This document shows positions 29,311 to 40,631 of a DNA stretch of 64,000 nt, one piece after another (position 1 is the stretch's first letter; each line of letters opens with the position of its first letter). This stretch comes from an uncultured Pseudocitrobacter sp. (GTDB lineage Bacteria > Pseudomonadota > Gammaproteobacteria > Enterobacterales > Enterobacteriaceae). The notes below the pieces were generated by a model. The model saw only the letters and a program-made list of their open reading frames with translations, did no database searches and was not told the DNA's origin. The position numbers and the translations under genes were made by a program. The stretch is taken from NCBI GenBank assembly GCA_913778145.1, contig CAJYVI010000070.1, positions 62,001-126,000 on the forward strand, in the 5' to 3' direction.

Positions 29311-29357
29311 CCCCGTCGCCTGACCGATAACATCCCTGAGGAGTTTCGGCGACGGGG
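29311..29357 (-). terminator. Probable terminator hairpin after ulaF
   Basis: CCCCGTCGCC (29311-29320) and GGCGACGGGG (29348-29357) form a perfect 10-bp stem with a 27-base loop. On the minus strand it is followed by CCTTTCTT, a weak T-tract. It lies 7 bases past the ulaF stop. A separate 16-bp palindrome AGCATCAC/GTGATGCT overlaps the yjfY stop at 29283-29298. Confidence 0.65.
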
Positions 29358-29364
29358 CGCTTAG

Positions 29365-30051
29365 TTACTTCTGCCCGTAATAGGCGTTGGGACCGTGCTT
29401 ACGCATGAAGTGTTTATTCATAAGGTAGCTGTCGATGTGATTCAGTTGTGGGTTAATGCCGCGGGCAATCCACGCCATTTTCGCCACTTCTTCCATCACC
29501 ACCGCGTTATGCACCGCATCGTGAGCATCTTTCCCCCAGGCGAACGGCCCGTGCTGATACACCACAATCCCCGGTGTATGCAGCGGCTCGGCGTTGCCCA
29601 GCGTTTCGATAATCACTTTGCCAGTGTTCAGTTCATACTCCCCCTGCACCTCTTCTTCGCGTAATCCGCGCGTACACGGGATGTCGCCAAAGAAGTAGTC
29701 GGCGTGCGTGGTGCCTAACGCCGGGATCGCCAGCCCCGCCTGCGCCCATGCGGTAGCATGAGTGGAGTGGGTATGGACAATGCCGCCAAGCGACGGATAC
29801 CGACGGTAGAGTTCAAGATGCGTCGCGGTGTCGGAAGAGGGACGATACTCCCCTTCCACCACCTTGCCGCTCATATCAACCACGACCATATCGTCCGCTT
29901 TCATGGTTTCGTAGGCGACACCGCTGGGCTTGATCACCACCAGCCCGTGTTCGCGGTCAATGGCGCTGACGTTGCCCCAGGTAAAGGTCACCAGCCCATA
30001 GCGCGGCAGATCCATGTTGGCTTCAAATACCTGCTGTTTCAGCTTTTGCAT
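29365..30051 (-). CDS. ulaF: UlaF, L-ribulose-5-phosphate 4-epimerase
   Basis: Last enzyme of anaerobic L-ascorbate catabolism, converting L-ribulose-5-phosphate to D-xylulose-5-phosphate for the pentose phosphate pathway. The 228-residue class II aldolase/epimerase has GNVSA (26-30), KPSG (41-44) and zinc ligands in HTHSTH (His93, His95). The ATG at 30051 is chosen because the stop of ulaE overlaps it by one base (TAATG) and the length equals E. coli UlaF. Confidence 0.95.
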   Translation of the reverse strand: MQKLKQQVFEANMDLPRYGLVTFTWGNVSAIDREHGLVVIKPSGVAYETMKADDMVVVDMSGKVVEGEYRPSSDTATHLELYRRYPSLGGIVHTHSTHATAWAQAGLAIPALGTTHADYFFGDIPCTRGLREEEVQGEYELNTGKVIIETLGNAEPLHTPGIVVYQHGPFAWGKDAHDAVHNAVVMEEVAKMAWIARGINPQLNHIDSYLMNKHFMRKHGPNAYYGQK

Positions 30052-30905
30052 TATGCCGCCTCCACCATGCCTGCTTTGGCCATACGCGCTTTCACCCAAT
30101 CACGCGCTTTCGCCACTTCTGCCGCCGGGTCTTCCGCCGTTTCGCTCCACATCTCAATCAGGTACGGCCCGCAATAACCACTCTGTTTGAGCGTTTCGAA
30201 GCAACGTTCGAAATCCACCACACCTTCGCCAAACGGCACGTTTTTGAAGACGCCCGGTTTGGTGTCTTTCACATGCACCGCGACGATATGCCCGATTCCT
30301 GCCTGCAACTCCATCTGCACGTCGTTGTCCCACGCCGACAGGTTGCCAATATCCGGGTAGAGCTGGAACCACGGGTTGTTGAGATAGTGCGCGTAGCCCA
30401 GCGCCTTGCTGATGGAGTTCATCAGAGGATAATCCATGATCTCCATCGCCAGCGTTACCTGCGCGCGGCTTGCCATCTCAACGCTCTCTTTCAGGCCGTC
30501 ACGAAAACGACGACGCGTTTCGTTATTGGCTTCCTGATAGTAAACGTCATAGCCCGCCAGCTGGATCACGCGAATACCAACGTCCTGGGCGAACTGGATG
30601 GCTTTACGCATAATCTCCAGCCCCTGCGCCCGCACTGCGTCATCTTCGCTACCCAGCGGGAAACGACGATGAGCAGAAAGGCACATGGACGGCACGCGCA
30701 CGCCGGTTTCAACAATCGCGTTGACCAGCGCCAGACGCTGCTCGCGGCTCCAGTCGAGGCGCGAGAGGCGATCGTCCGTTTCATCTACCGACATCTCGAC
30801 AAAATCGAAGCCTAACGTTTTTGCCAGTTGCAGCCGTTCCAGCCAGCACTCCCCGGCGGGGAGCGCTTTTTCATAGATGCCAAGCGGGATTTGTTTGGAC
30901 AACAT
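30051..30905 (-). CDS. ulaE: UlaE, L-xylulose-5-phosphate 3-epimerase
   Basis: Xylose-isomerase-like TIM-barrel enzyme of 284 residues that converts L-xylulose-5-phosphate to L-ribulose-5-phosphate. The chain shows the expected acidic and histidine metal residues along the barrel strands ([16 protein letters not shown] near the N-terminus, [30 protein letters not shown]). It overlaps ulaF by one base and starts 9 bases after ulaD. Confidence 0.96.
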   Translation of the reverse strand: MLSKQIPLGIYEKALPAGECWLERLQLAKTLGFDFVEMSVDETDDRLSRLDWSREQRLALVNAIVETGVRVPSMCLSAHRRFPLGSEDDAVRAQGLEIMRKAIQFAQDVGIRVIQLAGYDVYYQEANNETRRRFRDGLKESVEMASRAQVTLAMEIMDYPLMNSISKALGYAHYLNNPWFQLYPDIGNLSAWDNDVQMELQAGIGHIVAVHVKDTKPGVFKNVPFGEGVVDFERCFETLKQSGYCGPYLIEMWSETAEDPAAEVAKARDWVKARMAKAGMVEAA

Positions 30906-30914
30906 ATCCGCTCC

Positions 30915-31565
30915 TTAGCCCCACAGTTCGGCGATGGAACGTTTGAACTGACGTGCGGCTTCCACCGGAGAAGCGGCATCACGGATGCTGCGACCCGCGA
31001 TAAACACGTGAATCGGAATACCTTTGAACAGCGGCAGATCTTCCAGCGCCAGGCCACCGGTGACGGTCACTTTAAAGCCCATATCGGAAAGACGTTTGAT
31101 CGCGGTGATATCTGCTTCGCCCCACGCCACGCCTGCGGCCTGTGCGTCACGGCTGCGGTGATAAACCACCTGTTGAATGCCTGCATCGCGCCACTGCTGC
31201 GCCTGTTCCCAGGTCCAGTAACCGGTCAGTTCGATCTGCACGTCGCCGTTAAACTCTTTTGCCACGTCCAGCGCACCTTTGGCGGTGTTGATATCCGCAC
31301 AGCAAATTACGGTCACCCAGTCAGCGTTGGCTTCGAAGCACATACGAGAAAGGATTTTGCCTGCATCGGCAATTTTGGCGTCTGCCAGCACGATTTTGTG
31401 CGGGTATAGCGCTTTCAGGTCACGAACCGCACGCACGCCTTCGCCCACGCACAGAATGGTACCCACTTCGATAATGTCGACTTCTTCGGCAATCAGGCGA
31501 GTGGTTTCGTAGGCGCTATCCATAGTCTGGTTGTCCAGCGCGACTTGCAACATGGGTAATGACAT
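30915..31565 (-). CDS. ulaD: UlaD, 3-keto-L-gulonate-6-phosphate decarboxylase
   Basis: Orotidine-monophosphate-decarboxylase-superfamily enzyme that decarboxylates 3-keto-L-gulonate-6-phosphate to L-xylulose-5-phosphate. At 216 residues it matches E. coli. The metal/catalytic motif ADAKIAD places Asp62, Lys64 and Asp67 in the barrel, and Asp11 is in the first strand. The ATG at 31565 ([10 protein letters not shown]) gives the E. coli start; a frame back to 31604 would overlap ulaC. Confidence 0.96.
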   Translation of the reverse strand: MSLPMLQVALDNQTMDSAYETTRLIAEEVDIIEVGTILCVGEGVRAVRDLKALYPHKIVLADAKIADAGKILSRMCFEANADWVTVICCADINTAKGALDVAKEFNGDVQIELTGYWTWEQAQQWRDAGIQQVVYHRSRDAQAAGVAWGEADITAIKRLSDMGFKVTVTGGLALEDLPLFKGIPIHVFIAGRSIRDAASPVEAARQFKRSIAELWG

Positions 31566-31578
31566 CTTCAATTCCTTC

Positions 31579-32043
31579 TTAAGCTGCCGCGTTGGTGCGG
31601 TCAATTAAATCAAGTACTTCCTGCTCGGTACGGCAGGCGCGTAAACGGTCGAAATTCTCTTCATCTTCAAACAGGTTGACGATCTGCATGATGCCCACTT
31701 CCTGGTGAGTGTTGGCATCGACCGCCGCCATGGTGATGAGGATATCCACCGGATCGTTATCTTCGTGGTTGAACTCCAGCGGTTTTTTCAGCGTCACCAG
31801 CGCAAAACCGGTTTTCTTAACGCCCTCTTCCGGGCGCCCGTGCGGCATTGCCAGACCCGGCGCGAGCACAAAGTACGGGCCGTGCTGTTCAACCGCATCC
31901 AGAATCGCCTGGAAGTAACGCGGCTCGACAACATCCGCCGCCACCAGCAGGTCCACGCCGATTTTCACTGCGTCCTGCCATGTCTCAGCTTCCGCCTGCA
32001 GGCGGATGGATTTATTCTCCGCCAGCGAATCACGTAATTTCAT
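31579..32043 (-). CDS. ulaC: UlaC, ascorbate PTS EIIA component
   Basis: Cytoplasmic phosphocarrier of 154 residues that passes phosphate from HPr to UlaB. It is a mannitol/fructose-type EIIA domain with the phosphorylated histidine in [13 protein letters not shown], His68. It lies 9 bases after ulaB and 13 bases before ulaD. Confidence 0.96.
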   Translation of the reverse strand: MKLRDSLAENKSIRLQAEAETWQDAVKIGVDLLVAADVVEPRYFQAILDAVEQHGPYFVLAPGLAMPHGRPEEGVKKTGFALVTLKKPLEFNHEDNDPVDILITMAAVDANTHQEVGIMQIVNLFEDEENFDRLRACRTEQEVLDLIDRTNAAA

Positions 32044-32052
32044 TGCGCGTCC

Positions 32053-32358
32053 TTACTTCACGTCCTGCGGGAAATGTTCTTTGATCACTTCCAGCAGTTT
32101 CGGGCCAAAGTCGGCAGGAGAGAGCATGTTGCGCACGCCAACCACATATTTGTTGCCGGTCACGGTGATTTCGCCCGCGATATGGGTAGAAGCGATGATG
32201 ATATCCGCGTTGCTCAACTCGCTTTTGTACTCGCCAACCGCGCAGCTGTTTACCGTGTGGTCAATGTTTGATTGGGTTAAAAACTGGTCCACTTTCATTT
32301 TCATGATCATGGAACTGCCTTGTCCGTTGCCACACACAGCCAGAATACGTACGGTCAT
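32053..32358 (-). CDS. ulaB: UlaB, ascorbate PTS EIIB component
   Basis: Small 101-residue EIIB domain with the phosphorylated cysteine in [12 protein letters not shown], Cys9. It phosphorylates L-ascorbate during uptake through UlaA. The ATG at 32358 is two codons inside a longer in-frame start and matches the E. coli N-terminus MTVRILAV. Confidence 0.96.
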   Translation of the reverse strand: MTVRILAVCGNGQGSSMIMKMKVDQFLTQSNIDHTVNSCAVGEYKSELSNADIIIASTHIAGEITVTGNKYVVGVRNMLSPADFGPKLLEVIKEHFPQDVK

Positions 32359-32373
32359 AATCAAAACTCCTTA

Positions 32374-34132
<1,759 letters not shown>

Positions 34133-35197
34133 ATGAGTAAAGTAGAAACCATCACACGTGAATCCTGGATCCTGAGCACCTTCCCGGAATGGGGTTGCTG
34201 GCTGAACGAAGAGATTGAGCAGGAGAAAGTGGCGCCGGGAACATTTGCGATGTGGTGGCTGGGCTGTACCGGGATCTGGTTGAAATCTGAAGGTAATACC
34301 AATGTCTGCGTCGATTTCTGGTGCGGCACCGGCAAACAGAGCCACGGTAATCCGCTGATGAAACAGGGTCACCAGATGCAGCGCATGGCCGGCGTGAAAA
34401 AACTGCAGCCAAACCTGCGTACTACCCCGTTTGTTCTTGATCCGTTTGCCATTCGCCAGATCGACGCAGTACTCGCCACCCACGATCATAACGATCACAT
34501 CGACGTCAACGTCGCCGCCGCCGTGATGCAAAATTGCGCCGATGATGTGCCGTTTATCGGGCCGAAAACCTGCGTGGATTTATGGATTGGCTGGGGCGTG
34601 CCGAAAGAACGTTGCATCGTGGTTAAACCGGGCGACGTAGTGAAAGTAAAAGATATCGAAATTCATGCGCTTGACGCCTTCGACCGCACGGCACTGATTA
34701 CCCTGCCTGCCGATCAAAAAGCGGCTGGCGTACTGCCGGACGGCATGGACGATCGCGCGGTGAACTACTTGTTCAAAACCCCAGGTGGTAACCTGTATCA
34801 CAGCGGCGACTCCCACTACTCTAACTACTATGCGAAGCACGGTAATGAGCATCAGATCGACGTGGCTTTAGGTTCATACGGCGAAAACCCGCGCGGTATC
34901 ACCGACAAAATGACCAGCGCCGATATGCTGCGTATGGGCGAAGCGCTGAATGCGAAAGTAGTGATCCCGTTCCACCATGATATTTGGTCAAACTTCCAGG
35001 CCGATCCGCAGGAAATCCGCGTGCTGTGGGAGATGAAAAAAGATCGCCTGAAATATGGCTTTAAGCCGTTTATCTGGCAGGTGGGCGGTAAATTTACCTG
35101 GCCGCTGGATAAAGACAACTTCGAGTACCACTATCCGCGTGGTTTTGACGATTGCTTTACCATTGAACCGGATCTGCCGTTCAAATCATTCCTGTAA
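34133..35197 (+). CDS. ulaG: UlaG, L-ascorbate-6-phosphate lactonase
   Basis: Metallo-beta-lactamase-fold hydrolase that opens the lactone ring of imported L-ascorbate-6-phosphate to 3-keto-L-gulonate-6-phosphate. The 354-residue protein has the metal motif THDHNDHID with His117, His119, Asp121 and His122, and a later HSGDSH. The ATG is preceded by GAGGGA. It is divergent from ulaABCDEF. Confidence 0.97.
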   Translation: MSKVETITRESWILSTFPEWGCWLNEEIEQEKVAPGTFAMWWLGCTGIWLKSEGNTNVCVDFWCGTGKQSHGNPLMKQGHQMQRMAGVKKLQPNLRTTPFVLDPFAIRQIDAVLATHDHNDHIDVNVAAAVMQNCADDVPFIGPKTCVDLWIGWGVPKERCIVVKPGDVVKVKDIEIHALDAFDRTALITLPADQKAAGVLPDGMDDRAVNYLFKTPGGNLYHSGDSHYSNYYAKHGNEHQIDVALGSYGENPRGITDKMTSADMLRMGEALNAKVVIPFHHDIWSNFQADPQEIRVLWEMKKDRLKYGFKPFIWQVGGKFTWPLDKDNFEYHYPRGFDDCFTIEPDLPFKSFL

Positions 35198-35208
35198 TTC
35201 AACGTCTT

Positions 35209-35272
35209 GCCGGATAGCGATTCGCGCATCCGGCATACCACATTCGCCTTTGCCGGATAGATCCTATCCGGC
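35209..35272. repeat. Two short REP-like palindromes between ulaG and ulaR
   Basis: GCCGGATAGC...GCATCCGGC (35209-35234) and GCCGGATAG...CTATCCGGC (35252-35272) stand in tandem right after ulaG. They are shortened relatives of the REP units elsewhere in the window. Confidence 0.75.
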
Positions 35273-35344
35273 TCTCTCCTGACATAGTATTTTCGTGACA
35301 TTTCAAATATCATCTTTGCTCATCATTTTTTATCGGATTAGCTC

Positions 35345-36100
35345 ATGACGGAAGCGCAAAGGCATCAAATATTACTCGAACTGCTGGCGCAGACAGGCTT
35401 TGTCACCGTAGAACAGGTGATGACCCGGCTGGGGATTTCACCTGCCACCGCTCGCCGGGACATCAACAAGCTCGATGAAAGCGGCAAATTGAAAAAAGTA
35501 CGTAACGGCGCTGAAGCCATCAATCAGCCGCGCCCGCGCTGGTCTCCAATGAATATTCATCAGGCGCTGAATCACGATGAGAAAGTGCGTATCGCCAGAG
35601 CCGCATCGCAGCTGGTGATGCCGGGTGAAAGCGTGGTCATTAACTGTGGTTCAACCGCTTTTCTGCTGGGGCAGGAGATCTGCGGCAAACCGGTGCAAAT
35701 CATCACCAACTATTTGCCGCTGGCGAATTACCTGATTGAGCAAGAGCATGACAGCGTGATCATCATGGGCGGGCAATACAACCGCAGCCACGCCATTACG
35801 CTCAGCCCACAGGGTAGCGAAAACAGCCTCTATGCCGGGCACTGGATGTTCACCAGCGGTAAGGGCCTTACCGCCGAAGGGTTGTATAAAACCGACATGC
35901 TCACCGCGATGGCCGAGCAAAAGATGCTCAATGTTGTCGGAAAACTCGCCGTGTTGGTGGATAGCAGTAAGGTTGGCGAACGCGCAGGTATGCTGTTCAG
36001 CCGCGCCGATGAAATTGATATGGTTATCACCGGCAAACAGGCGGACCCGGAGATCCTCAAAGCGCTGGAGGCTCAGGGCGTGCAGGTATTGCGCGTTTAG
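35345..36100 (+). CDS. ulaR: UlaR, DeoR-family repressor of the ascorbate genes
   Basis: A 251-residue DeoR-family repressor. The N-terminal helix-turn-helix ([39 protein letters not shown], about residues 17-55) is followed by a DeoR sensor domain with the usual [12 protein letters not shown] phosphate-sugar loop. In E. coli L-ascorbate-6-phosphate is the inducer. The gene follows ulaG, and its last 4 bases overlap the end of convergent yjfP. Confidence 0.96.
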   Translation: MTEAQRHQILLELLAQTGFVTVEQVMTRLGISPATARRDINKLDESGKLKKVRNGAEAINQPRPRWSPMNIHQALNHDEKVRIARAASQLVMPGESVVINCGSTAFLLGQEICGKPVQIITNYLPLANYLIEQEHDSVIIMGGQYNRSHAITLSPQGSENSLYAGHWMFTSGKGLTAEGLYKTDMLTAMAEQKMLNVVGKLAVLVDSSKVGERAGMLFSRADEIDMVITGKQADPEILKALEAQGVQVLRV

Positions 36101-36825
36101 AGATGGCGCGTAAAGAAATCTACGGCGCTGGTTAAGGCCTCTGGCGTAATACGGTGGCGCACGCCAGCTTGCCAGACACAGGTCAGATTGGCGTCCAGCT
36201 GGTCGCGCTTCAACGTCTGTTGCAGACGAAAGGTTTCATCAGGCGGCACCACATCGTCAGCATCACCGTGCCAGAGCAGCAGCGGCCTGTCTGCCACACG
36301 GGCAAGCTGCTGACTGACATCCCACTCGGCCAGCAACGGCGCAAGGTCAGCACGTTGTGCTTCCGCGGGCGGGAATAAAGTTTTGGAAAGCGAACCGAAA
36401 TAGCCCGACCCCATCAGGCTGGCCACGCATTTCAGTTCCGGATGATGCGTCATAATCCCCAGCGCTGTCATTCCGCCCATCGAGGCCCCCGCCACCGCCA
36501 GACGCTCCTCGCTCACCAGCCCCTCACGGTAGAGCGCCTCCTGCAATGCCGGAAACTCGTGAAAGTTTTGCAGCAGAATCTGCCAGAAGTGCTGTAACCG
36601 TTGCTGTTCGTCACCATTAAAGCGCGCCCCGTGCTCCGCCGCGCTCGGCATCACCACGCGAAAACCGGCCTGCGCCAGCGCGACGGCAAAATAGCTGTAA
36701 ACCAGGTTTGAGGAGGTAAATCCATGATAAAAAACGATGCATGGCAGCGGTTGATCAGCGCAGCCTTTCGGGAACGCGTGCAGGATTTCATTCCCCGCGA
36801 GCATGCGCATTTCCAGTTCAATCAT
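36097..36825 (-). CDS. yjfP: YjfP, alpha/beta-hydrolase esterase
   Basis: A 242-residue serine esterase of the dienelactone-hydrolase/prolyl-oligopeptidase type. The nucleophile elbow GASMGG has Ser115, the oxyanion segment is FYHGFTSS, and an acid loop ([12 protein letters not shown]) and a late His ([10 protein letters not shown]) complete the triad. The ATG at 36825 has GGAGG upstream. It is a few residues shorter than the E. coli protein through small gaps in the middle. Its stop overlaps ulaR tail-to-tail, with no terminator between them. Confidence 0.9.
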   Translation of the reverse strand: MIELEMRMLAGNEILHAFPKGCADQPLPCIVFYHGFTSSNLVYSYFAVALAQAGFRVVMPSAAEHGARFNGDEQQRLQHFWQILLQNFHEFPALQEALYREGLVSEERLAVAGASMGGMTALGIMTHHPELKCVASLMGSGYFGSLSKTLFPPAEAQRADLAPLLAEWDVSQQLARVADRPLLLWHGDADDVVPPDETFRLQQTLKRDQLDANLTCVWQAGVRHRITPEALTSAVDFFTRHL

Positions 36826-37031
36826 CGGTTGCCTCCTTCCGGCATACTGAATATCAGGCAAAGCATTGTGGTCTTAGCAGATGATCCTTTGTCTGATTTT
36901 TAACATTGAGAACCCAGTTGCACTTTCGTGATATTTTCATTCGAAAATAGCGCTTGAGATAACAAATCGGGAACATTCCCCTAATGGGAATTTCCTTATA
37001 CCACTACACTGTGAATATCAGGAAACGGGAT

Positions 37032-37343
37032 ATGGTTATGCGTCGCTTTACTCCTCTGTTACTGGCGTTACTGTTGAGCAGTTGCAGCGTTCTGGAAGGT
37101 AAGCCTGTGGCTCCTCCGGCGGCAACGGATACTCCACAAGAAATTCGTCGTAACCAGACGGAAGGTTTACAGCGGATGGGCACCATCAGCGTCATGATAT
37201 ATGGCTCGCCGATGGATGTCGAAGCCGCGCTGAAAGCCAAAGCGACCGCGGCCAAAGCGGATTACTACGTCATCATCATGATTGATGACAGCACGGTGGT
37301 TCCGGGGCAGTGGTATTCGCAGGCCATCCTTTACCGTAAATAG
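37032..37343 (+). CDS. bsmA: BsmA (YjfO), biofilm/peroxide-resistance DUF1471 lipoprotein
   Basis: A 103-residue predicted lipoprotein. The signal sequence FTPLLLALLLSSC contains a lipobox with the lipidated Cys at about residue 18. A DUF1471 domain follows (GLQRMGTISVMIYGSPMDVEAALKAKATAAKADYYVII...WYSQAILYRK). E. coli bsmA mutants have been reported to alter biofilm and peroxide stress responses. The ATG at 37032 has AGGAAA upstream; 37038 is an alternative. It is followed by a second family member, yjfN, on the same strand. Confidence 0.88.
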   Translation: MVMRRFTPLLLALLLSSCSVLEGKPVAPPAATDTPQEIRRNQTEGLQRMGTISVMIYGSPMDVEAALKAKATAAKADYYVIIMIDDSTVVPGQWYSQAILYRK

Positions 37344-37503
37344 TGGACAACATTGTTGAACCAGATTTACGCAGGTTTGTACCTTATTCACGTTTCCCTG
37401 ATGCAATATGGCGTCATCAACGACCCATCCGAAGGAGCGGATGCAAGTATGCCCTGACGTCTGCTATGGACTGCCCTACGGGGTTTTGTATATGGAGCTG
37501 ACG

Positions 37504-37779
37504 ATGAAACGATCTCTTACCTTATCTACCCTGCTCTTTTCTGGCGGTGCTAACGCCAGCGCGGCGCAATCGGCTGAATTTGCCAGCGCGGATTGTGTTA
37601 CCGGGCTGAATGAAATCGGGCTGATTTCCGTGAACAATATTTCCGGTAGTCAGCAAGATGTCGAAGATGCCATCGCCCAGAAAGCGGATGAACAAGGTGC
37701 TTCCTGGTATCGCATTGTTCAGATGTACGAAGAGCAGCAACCGGACAACTGGCGAGCACAGGCGATTATCTATGCCTGA
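37504..37779 (+). CDS. yjfN: YjfN, periplasmic DUF1471 protein
   Basis: A 91-residue exported protein. The signal peptide MKRSLTLSTLLFSGGANASA precedes a DUF1471 domain (CVTGLNEIGLISVNNISGSQQDVEDAIAQKADEQGASWYRIVQMYEEQQPDNWRAQAIIYA). The ATG at 37504 has GGAG upstream. I recall the E. coli orthologue being described as an activator of the periplasmic protease DegP, but I hold that loosely. It is separated from bsmA by 160 bases and converges on aidB. Confidence 0.88.
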   Translation: MKRSLTLSTLLFSGGANASAAQSAEFASADCVTGLNEIGLISVNNISGSQQDVEDAIAQKADEQGASWYRIVQMYEEQQPDNWRAQAIIYA

Positions 37780-37781
37780 GA

Positions 37782-37828
37782 CAATAAAACGCGTGGAAGA
37801 GTAACCGGCAGAACGCCGCTCTTCCACG
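37782..37828 (-). terminator. Terminator of aidB
   Basis: CGTGGAAGAG (37792-37801) and CTCTTCCACG (37819-37828) form a perfect 10-bp stem. On the minus strand the tail reads TTTTATT (37782-37789), so it ends aidB. It also lies right after the yjfN stop and could slow that transcript. Confidence 0.88.
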
Positions 37829-37842
37829 ACGTCAGCGTTTCC

Positions 37843-39462
37843 TCACACGCCCCCTGTCGCCCTCAGCAGTACATCACTGATAACCTGATCGTTAAGCAAC
37901 ACGCCGCCGCGCGTATCCAGCATCATTCGACACCAGGCCTGCGCCATCGGTGGTGACGCATATTTCAGCATCTGCGCGCCCGTTCCCAGTAAATAGATTT
38001 GCATCGCTATTTCACGCCCCTGGGCTTCCGACGGCTTGCGTAAATGCTGTTGCAGCTGCCGCCACTGGCGATCGTAGTGGCGATCCTGGCCCTTCACCTC
38101 GCCGCATATTTCTGCCAGCAGTTCCAGCGCATCCGGCTGTTTTGTCAGCACGCGCAGCACGTCCAGGCACATGATATTCCCGGAGCCTTCCCAGATACTG
38201 TTTACCGGCATTTCGCGATAGATGCGCGGCAGTTCGTTCTCTTCGCAATAACCGGAGCCGCCCAACACCTCCATCACTTCAGCCACAAACGGCATGCCCG
38301 CTTTGCAGATGGCAAACTTTGCCGCTGGCGTGAACAACCGTGCCCAAAGGCGCTCAGCCTCATGTGACTGCCGTCCCCATGCGCCAGCCAGGCGGAACAG
38401 AAATGTCGTTTGCCCTTCAAGCTGTAATGCCATCCGCCCCAATACCTGGCGCATCAGCGGTAAATCGACCAGATTCTTGCCAAACGCCTGACGCTGGAAG
38501 GCATGATAAAGCGCCACCGACAACGCCCGTCGCATCATACTGTGGCTACCCAATGCACAATCAAAACGCGTCAGGCCACCCATGCGCAGAATTTGTCGTA
38601 CGCCCTCGCCCTCTTCACCCACCCGCCAGCCGATAGCGTCCTGAAACTCCACTTCGCTGCTGGCGTTGGAACGATTACCGAGCTTATCTTTCAGGCGTTC
38701 AATACGGATGGCGTTGCGCTGACCGTCCGGCAGCAAACGCGGCACGAAGAAACAGGATAGCCCGCCAGTGGCCTGCGCCAGCACCAGGTGCGCATCGCTT
38801 TGCGGCACCGAGAAAAACCATTTGTGACCCACCAGCCGATAGCTGCCATCCGCCAGACGCTCCGCGCGCGTGGTATTGCTTAAGACATCTGAACCGCCCT
38901 GCTTCTCGGTCATTCCCATGCCAATCAGCAACCCGCGTTTTTGCGCGCCGGGCAGTAAATGTGGATCGTAGCGATCGCTCATAAGCGGTGTGATCCACTC
39001 TTTAAACTCGGCGGGCAACGCCTGTTGTAGTAAGGGAGTAGCCGCGAAGGTCATGGTAATCGGGCACAGCGTTCCGGCTTCCACCTGCGCGTGCAGCATG
39101 AAGCGCGCGGTGCGGGCTACGAACGAGCCCGCCCGCGCATCCTCTTCCCACGGCAGATTATGTACCCGGTTGGCGCACAGCCCCTGCATTAAGAGATGCC
39201 ACGCAGGATGAAAACGAACGTCGTCCAGACGCGTGCCGGTGGCGTCGTAGCGCAGAAGCTCAGGGGGATTGGTGTTGGCGAGTCGCCCAAGCTCCAGCGA
39301 TTCGGCGGTGCCCAGCTGCTGACCTATACTGGCCAGCAGGTCACTGTCCCAGCCTGCGCCTTCGCGGACCAGCGCCTCGCGCAGTGCGCCATCGGACAAG
39401 AACAGGTTGCTGTTATTTAACGGGCCAGGCTGATTAAAAACGGTGTGCGTTTGCCAGGACAT
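37843..39462 (-). CDS. aidB: AidB, acyl-CoA-dehydrogenase-like alkylation-response flavoprotein
   Basis: A 539-residue FAD-binding protein of the acyl-CoA dehydrogenase superfamily, part of the adaptive response to alkylating agents; in E. coli it binds DNA and appears protective. Family regions are visible in order: GAWGRQS/ARFMLHAQVEAGTLCPITMTF, GMTEKQGGSDVLSNTT, HKWFFSVPQSDAHLVLAQ, and a C-terminal VLGGSGYCEENELPRIYREMPVNSIWEGSGNIM. GGAGGGAG precedes the ATG. In K-12 yjfC and its neighbours lie upstream; here only repeats and then rlmB are found. Confidence 0.95.
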   Translation of the reverse strand: MSWQTHTVFNQPGPLNNSNLFLSDGALREALVREGAGWDSDLLASIGQQLGTAESLELGRLANTNPPELLRYDATGTRLDDVRFHPAWHLLMQGLCANRVHNLPWEEDARAGSFVARTARFMLHAQVEAGTLCPITMTFAATPLLQQALPAEFKEWITPLMSDRYDPHLLPGAQKRGLLIGMGMTEKQGGSDVLSNTTRAERLADGSYRLVGHKWFFSVPQSDAHLVLAQATGGLSCFFVPRLLPDGQRNAIRIERLKDKLGNRSNASSEVEFQDAIGWRVGEEGEGVRQILRMGGLTRFDCALGSHSMMRRALSVALYHAFQRQAFGKNLVDLPLMRQVLGRMALQLEGQTTFLFRLAGAWGRQSHEAERLWARLFTPAAKFAICKAGMPFVAEVMEVLGGSGYCEENELPRIYREMPVNSIWEGSGNIMCLDVLRVLTKQPDALELLAEICGEVKGQDRHYDRQWRQLQQHLRKPSEAQGREIAMQIYLLGTGAQMLKYASPPMAQAWCRMMLDTRGGVLLNDQVISDVLLRATGGV

Positions 39463-39539
39463 GTGTCTCCCTCCGTCAAGTGGCAGTGCCTTAAGTATGG
39501 ACAGAGGTGAGCATTTGGCGCTGGATTGCGGTCACAAAA

Positions 39540-39735
<196 letters not shown>

Positions 39736-39754
39736 GATTTCAACGCACGACGCG

Positions 39755-40486
39755 TTAACCGCGCTGGCGTACCGCTTCAAACAGGCAGATGCCGGTTGCG
39801 ACGGAGACGTTCAGCGAGGAGACGCTGCCCGCCATTGGAATGCTGATCAGCTCGTCGCAGTGTTCACGGGTCAGACGGCGCATACCTTCGCCTTCAGCCC
39901 CCATCACCAGCGCCATACGGCCGGTCATTTTGCTCTGATAGAGGGTGTGATCCGCTTCGCCCGCGGTACCGACGATCCAGATATTCTCTTCCTGCAATAA
40001 ACGCATGGTGCGCGCCAGGTTAGTGACGCGGATCAGCGGCACACTTTCTGCGGCACCGCAGGCGACTTTCTTAGCCGTTGCGTTCAGCTGTGCAGAGCGA
40101 TCGCGCGGAACAATCACCGCATGCACGCCCGCCGCATCGGCGCTACGCAGGCACGCGCCGAGGTTGTGCGGATCGGTTACGCCATCGAGGATCAGCAGGA
40201 ACGGGTTTTCCAGCGAGGCGATCAGATCCGGCAGATCGTTTTCCTGATACTGACGGCCCGGCTTCACGCGCGCAATAATGCCCTGATGCACGGCACCTTC
40301 GCTTTTCTCATCCAGATATTGGCGGTTCGCCAGCTGGATCACCACGCCCTGCGCTTCCAGCGCGTGGATCAGCGGCAACAAACGTTTATCTTCGCGGCCT
40401 TTTAAAATAAAGACTTCCTGAAAACGTTCAGGAGCGCGCTCCAGCAGGGCCTGGACTGCGTGGATGCCGTAAATCATTTCACTCAT
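39755..40486 (-). CDS. rlmB: RlmB, 23S rRNA (guanosine-2'-O-)-methyltransferase G2251
   Basis: SPOUT-class methyltransferase that 2'-O-methylates G2251 of 23S rRNA in the peptidyl-transferase P loop. The 243-residue protein has an N-terminal substrate-binding domain and the C-terminal knot motifs: [29 protein letters not shown] and [23 protein letters not shown]. The ATG at 40486 gives [15 protein letters not shown] as in E. coli. A reading to 40573 would translate the palindromic repeat. It belongs to the nsrR-rnr-rlmB operon. Confidence 0.96.
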   Translation of the reverse strand: MSEMIYGIHAVQALLERAPERFQEVFILKGREDKRLLPLIHALEAQGVVIQLANRQYLDEKSEGAVHQGIIARVKPGRQYQENDLPDLIASLENPFLLILDGVTDPHNLGACLRSADAAGVHAVIVPRDRSAQLNATAKKVACGAAESVPLIRVTNLARTMRLLQEENIWIVGTAGEADHTLYQSKMTGRMALVMGAEGEGMRRLTREHCDELISIPMAGSVSSLNVSVATGICLFEAVRQRG

Positions 40487-40519
40487 TGATGGACTCATTG
40501 TTAACTTTGTTATCAGGTC

Positions 40520-40625
40520 ACCCTCACCCCGCCCTCTCCCTGAGGGAGAGGGGGAAAACCGGCGCCGGAACAAACATCGGCTCGATCGGTTCCCTCTCCC
40601 TTTGGGAGAGGGTTAGGGTGAGGGG
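40520..40625. repeat. CCCTCACCC-type palindromic repeat, copy C (full form)
   Basis: A 106-base element lying between rnr and rlmB inside the operon, with the same outer and inner palindromes as copy B at 18541-18647 but in the opposite orientation. Its spacer reads as the reverse complement of that in copy B with scattered differences. It may tune rlmB expression by processing or attenuation. Confidence 0.88.
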
Positions 40626-40631
40626 TGCGGA